Assembly (NCBI RefSeq): GCF_965199065.1
Contig: NZ_CBDAQN010000001.1
Coordinates: forward strand, 1,569,076 to 1,633,075
Length of the DNA stretch: 64,000 nt
Direction of reading: 5' to 3'
From: Acidisoma sp965199065
Lineage (GTDB): Bacteria; Pseudomonadota; Alphaproteobacteria; Acetobacterales; Acetobacteraceae
Shown: positions 60,892 to 64,000 of the stretch, piece after piece
How positions within the stretch are numbered: the stretch's first letter is position 1
Layout of the letters: every line of letters starts with the position of its first letter
Translations under genes and position numbers: made by a program
Notes under the pieces: model-generated
Seen by the model: the letters and a program-made list of their open reading frames with translations, nothing else
What the model was told of the DNA's origin: nothing
The model's database searches: none

Positions 60892-62373
60892 TCACGACAT
60901 GGCCATCGCAGCCAGCGAGGCAGAAACGCGGGCAGCGGTGACGCACGGCTCCGCCTCACGCCGCGCATCTTTCTCGATCCGTTCGCGCAATTGCTTGGCG
61001 GCGGAAATGCGGATGAGGAACGGCTCGGTCTCAACATGATCGTCGAACAAGGCGCGCGCCTCCGGTTCCCAGACCGGAGGGGCGTCCTCGCCACGTGCCA
61101 GCGTCGGCTCAACCTGATCGAGGTCGCGACCGAGCGGCAGCATGTTGAACAGCATGTCGAACAGGGCGTTGCAGAACTCCTGAACGAGGTAAGTGGCTCC
61201 GGCGTAGCCCATGAAGGGCGTGCCCGTGGCGCGACGGATGATCGCACCCGGAAACGAGGCCGGAATGTAGATCGAGCGCAGGCCGAGTTCGGCCGCGTAG
61301 ATGCGCTCGTTGTTGGAGCCGAACAGCACCACCGGCGGGCTCTTTTTCAGAGCCTCGCGCACGCCCTGGTTGTCCGGCTTAACGCCCGGACGGCGAGCAT
61401 GCGCGAAGGTGCAGGGAATACCGAGCTCCTCGGTCAGGAACTGGCGGAGACCGTGCTCGTAGGTGGCGGTCGCAACGACGGCGAAACTGGCAGTCGCGAA
61501 GAAGTCCTGCGTCACGCTGCGCCACAGGTCCCAGACCGGCTTGATCGTCGCCTGCTTCTCGCGCTCGATGAAGGGCTCGGGATCGACGCCAACGATCTGC
61601 CCTAGCGCGCGGAGAAAATTCGTCGTCGCAAAAAGACCGATGGGCGCCTGCAGATAGGGCTTCCCCAGCTCCTCGCAAAGGAGGCGGCCGAACTCGCGGT
61701 AGAGGCAGACATTGGCGACGGCGTCCGCGAGCTTTGGCGTGTCATCGAGATGCGCGCCCATCGGATAGACGAGGTTGACCTCGCAGCCGATGCCCTCGAC
61801 AAGACGACGGATCTCGGCGAGGTCCGACGGCATGTTGAAGGTGCCGTGGATGGCGCCGATTATGTTGACGAGCGGCTTCTTCGGGGCGCCGGACGCGACC
61901 GCGTTCGGATCCTTGGAGTTCTTGGTGACGCGGACGCCCTTGGCCGCCTTCTTGCCGCCGAACTGGTTATAGAGCCAGAACAACGCACGGTCGGCGCACT
62001 GCCACTGGTCCTCGTCGATCGTGCGCGGGATGAAGCGGAGCAGCCCGGACCCTTCCGGCGTGACGCCGCCGCCGATCATCTCGGCGATGCTGCCGGTGAC
62101 GACGACGCCCGGCATACGCCGGTCGCCGACGCTGTTCGCCTGTTTCATCGACTCTTCGGTGCCGTCGCGTGACAGCTGGTCCTCGGAAAGGCCCGTCACC
62201 GAGATTGGCAACTCATGCGGCGGAAGCGCGTCCGTGTAATGCAGCACGGCGGTGACGGGCAGGTTCTCGCAGCCGACCGGACCGTCGATGATGACGCGCA
62301 GGCCACGGAGGGCTGAGAATACGTAGACCGCGCCCCAATAGCCGCCGGCGCGATCATGATCGATGACCAACAT
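60892..62373 (-). CDS. bchZ: Chlorophyllide a reductase subunit Z
   Basis: This 493-residue NifK-like subunit of chlorophyllide a oxidoreductase (with BchX and BchY) reduces ring B. It opens MLVIDHDRAGGYWGAVYVFSALRGLRVIIDGPVGCENLP and contains GTGTPFMGYAGATYLVQEFCNALFDMLF-type sequence near the end. It begins 2 bp after the bchY stop and ends 36 bp before pufB; no pufQ is present. Confidence 0.95.
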   Translation of the reverse strand: MLVIDHDRAGGYWGAVYVFSALRGLRVIIDGPVGCENLPVTAVLHYTDALPPHELPISVTGLSEDQLSRDGTEESMKQANSVGDRRMPGVVVTGSIAEMIGGGVTPEGSGLLRFIPRTIDEDQWQCADRALFWLYNQFGGKKAAKGVRVTKNSKDPNAVASGAPKKPLVNIIGAIHGTFNMPSDLAEIRRLVEGIGCEVNLVYPMGAHLDDTPKLADAVANVCLYREFGRLLCEELGKPYLQAPIGLFATTNFLRALGQIVGVDPEPFIEREKQATIKPVWDLWRSVTQDFFATASFAVVATATYEHGLRQFLTEELGIPCTFAHARRPGVKPDNQGVREALKKSPPVVLFGSNNERIYAAELGLRSIYIPASFPGAIIRRATGTPFMGYAGATYLVQEFCNALFDMLFNMLPLGRDLDQVEPTLARGEDAPPVWEPEARALFDDHVETEPFLIRISAAKQLRERIEKDARREAEPCVTAARVSASLAAMAMS

Positions 62374-62375
62374 GC

Positions 62376-63839
62376 TCAGGTCCCCATCGAAGCGGCGAGG
62401 CTGTTGATCTTGACCGGCTCAGCCGGTGCCGCGACCGGTGCTGCCTCGGGCGCGGTGCCGAAGAAGCTCACCATGCGAGCGAAGCGGTCCCGACCGCGGG
62501 TCTGCGCGGCAATCGAGCTTGCGAGCGCGGCGGCGCCAGGAATGCCGAACAACGGCCTAGAGGACATGATGTTTGTGAAGTACACAGCGGGGATGCCGTT
62601 CTCCTTGGCCTTCTGCACAACGGGCGTCGTGCCGATGGCGAGGTCGGGCTTGACCTCCTTCATCGCCGCGAGGTCCTGCTCCAGCGAGGCGCGGAACTGC
62701 ACGTGGGCTCCGTGCGCGATCAACCAGGCACGGTCGTCCTCGTTCCAGGCTGTGCGCGGACAGGCTGTGCCGACATAAGGCACCTCGGCCCCGGCCTCGA
62801 TCAGCAGACGAGCCACCAGAAGTTCGGAGCCCTCGTAGCCGGAGACGTTGATGCGCGCATCGATCCGGTTCGCCGCGAGCACGCCGCGCAACGCCGGCAA
62901 AGATGCTTGATGCGCCGCCTCGATGCGGCTGCCAGGCAAACCCGCCGCACGGCCAACGGCCGTCAGCCAGGCATCCGTGCCCTCGACACCGACGGGCCCG
63001 GAACCGACGACCGGGCGACCTGCCGCCTCGAACTCGCGGATGGAAGCCGTGTAGAAGGGATGCACCGCCGCCGCCACGTCGCAGTCGAGCGCGCCGTAGA
63101 GGTCCCGCCATTCGCGCGCCGGGATGCTCGGCGCAACGCCGAGACCCATCGGGGCGAGCAGGCCGCCGATGCTCATCGGGTCGGCGGGGAACAACTCGCC
63201 GATGAGGGCGACGGTGGGCAGCGCGCTTGCCGGACCACGGGGCCGTGCCACGGGACCGGCCTCGATCTCGGAACGCGCGGCGCGCAGCATCGCCCCCGCC
63301 AGCACGTCCTTAGCCTCGGCATGGGTCGGCACGCCGAAGCCCGGCACATCGATGCCGATGATGCGCACGCCGTCGATCTGTTTCGGCAACAGGTCGAGCG
63401 GCACACCAGAAGCGGTGGGGACGCAGAGGTTGATGATGACGACAGCGTCGTAATCCGCCGGCTTGGCAGTCTCGAATACGGCCTCGCGGATGTCCTCGTA
63501 GAGTTGACCGCGCACGAGCGTCTCGGAGTTGAACGGCACATAGCCGACGCTGCGACGCGCACCGTAGAAGCGCGAGGTGAAGGTCAGGCCATAGACGCAG
63601 CAGGCGGAGCCGCAGAGGATCGTCGCCACCCGGCGCATCCGCAGGCCGACGCGCAAGCTGCCGAAGGCCGGGCACATCGATTGCGGCTGGTCATGCGGCC
63701 CGCGCGGATAATCCGCGATCAAGCGCTCCAGCACTTCACCTTTGCCGGCGGCGGTGGCGGCGGCGAGCATCGTCTCCCGCCCGCCATGGCAGCCGCTCCC
63801 GGTGTCGGGCGGAATTGTCGGCGTTTGCATGCCGTCCAT
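62376..63839 (-). CDS. bchY: Chlorophyllide a reductase subunit Y
   Basis: This 487-residue NifD-like subunit has cluster cysteines in the N-terminal third (CPAFGSLRVGLRMRRVATILCGSACCVYGLTF) and SRFYGARRSVGYVPFNSETLV, which is specific to BchY. It forms the catalytic dimer with BchZ. The ATG at 63839 is 2 bp past the bchX stop. Confidence 0.95.
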   Translation of the reverse strand: MDGMQTPTIPPDTGSGCHGGRETMLAAATAAGKGEVLERLIADYPRGPHDQPQSMCPAFGSLRVGLRMRRVATILCGSACCVYGLTFTSRFYGARRSVGYVPFNSETLVRGQLYEDIREAVFETAKPADYDAVVIINLCVPTASGVPLDLLPKQIDGVRIIGIDVPGFGVPTHAEAKDVLAGAMLRAARSEIEAGPVARPRGPASALPTVALIGELFPADPMSIGGLLAPMGLGVAPSIPAREWRDLYGALDCDVAAAVHPFYTASIREFEAAGRPVVGSGPVGVEGTDAWLTAVGRAAGLPGSRIEAAHQASLPALRGVLAANRIDARINVSGYEGSELLVARLLIEAGAEVPYVGTACPRTAWNEDDRAWLIAHGAHVQFRASLEQDLAAMKEVKPDLAIGTTPVVQKAKENGIPAVYFTNIMSSRPLFGIPGAAALASSIAAQTRGRDRFARMVSFFGTAPEAAPVAAPAEPVKINSLAASMGT

Positions 63840-63841
63840 GA

Positions 63842-64000
63842 TCAGACGCCCTCGTAGACAACTTCGAGCGACGGACGGGCGGCGGCCGCCGCGAGCCCGC
63901 CCATATCCTCCATCGTCGCCGGAAGGAGCGTCACGCCGCGGCCGACCGCCTCGCCTTTGAACAGCGCGAGCAGCCCATCCTGCGTCAGCGGGTTCGGCCG
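63842..64000 (-). CDS. bchX: Chlorophyllide a reductase iron-sulfur ATPase subunit X, C-terminal fragment
   Basis: Only the last 52 codons are present; the gene enters from the right edge. The fragment RPNPLTQDGLLALFKGEA ... LEVVYEGV matches the end of BchX, the NifH-like electron donor to BchYZ. The order bchX-bchY-bchZ-puf is the standard one, which supports the call. Confidence 0.88.
   Translation of the reverse strand, partial: RPNPLTQDGLLALFKGEAVGRGVTLLPATMEDMGGLAAAAARPSLEVVYEGV

Overview
The window looks like a chromosomal or chromid segment of a GC-rich, aerobic or facultatively aerobic, bacteriochlorophyll-a-containing alphaproteobacterium (purple non-sulfur or aerobic anoxygenic phototroph). 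The evidence is a full photosynthesis gene cluster with type-II reaction-centre genes, an alphaproteobacterial 5-aminolevulinate synthase (HemA), the oxygen-dependent cyclase AcsF and no BchE in view. A Rhodospirillales or Acetobacteraceae origin is my guess from the AdhB-like cytochrome and a recurring GGTTCTTTTT inverted repeat; I cannot prove it from sequence alone.

Left part (1-11116): a complete myo-inositol catabolic locus. On the minus strand iolC-iolD-iolE-iolB-iolA run into an inositol-type sugar ABC transporter (ATPase, then a permease cut by the window edge). An RpiR-family repressor (iolR-like) lies upstream of iolC, and iolG diverges from it. Two sigma70-like promoters carry a GGAA-N6-TTCC element, or a half of it, at or beside the -10 box.

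Middle-left (11206-23439): an accessory nucleobase island. A minus-strand operon encodes guanine deaminase, an isopenicillin-N-synthase-like 2-oxoglutarate/Fe(II) oxygenase and a BMP-type ABC importer (binding protein, ATPase, two permeases). A plus-strand operon meets it tail to tail with zero spacing and encodes a CaiB-type CoA-transferase, a second oxygenase and a CodA-like deaminase. A flavin reductase-like protein and an SDR flank them. The pathway is not one I can name.

Right part (23539-64000): the photosynthesis gene cluster. One minus-strand superoperon of about 23.5 kb runs bchF-N-B-H-L-M-lhaA-puhA-puhB-puhC-orf92-acsF-puhE::cobW-hemA-bchI-D-O-orf88-crtB-ccmC-D-E-LOV, with most neighbours overlapping at ATGA, GTGA or TGATG. 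Divergently, aerR-ppsR-bchG-bchP-tspO-hemC run on the plus strand from a shared 213-bp control region that holds a 38-bp dyad made of two PpsR-like half boxes. crtI stands alone on the plus strand. At the far right bchX(partial)-bchY-bchZ-pufB-A-L-M-C continue into an unusual triheme cytochrome c gene and a small membrane protein gene.

The most notable items are: (1) a PuhE assembly protein fused to a COG0523/CobW GTPase metallochaperone with a CxCC motif and a His-rich loop; (2) an AdhB-like triheme cytochrome c translationally coupled to pufC; (3) a short LOV blue-light receptor and a ccmCDE subset at the end of the bch/puh superoperon; (4) an LH1 beta polypeptide with a long C-terminal extension; (5) the nucleobase island with two 2OG oxygenases; and (6) the dyad control region between bchF and aerR. 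No tRNA, rRNA, insertion sequence or CRISPR was seen, and no gap between genes exceeds about 220 bp.
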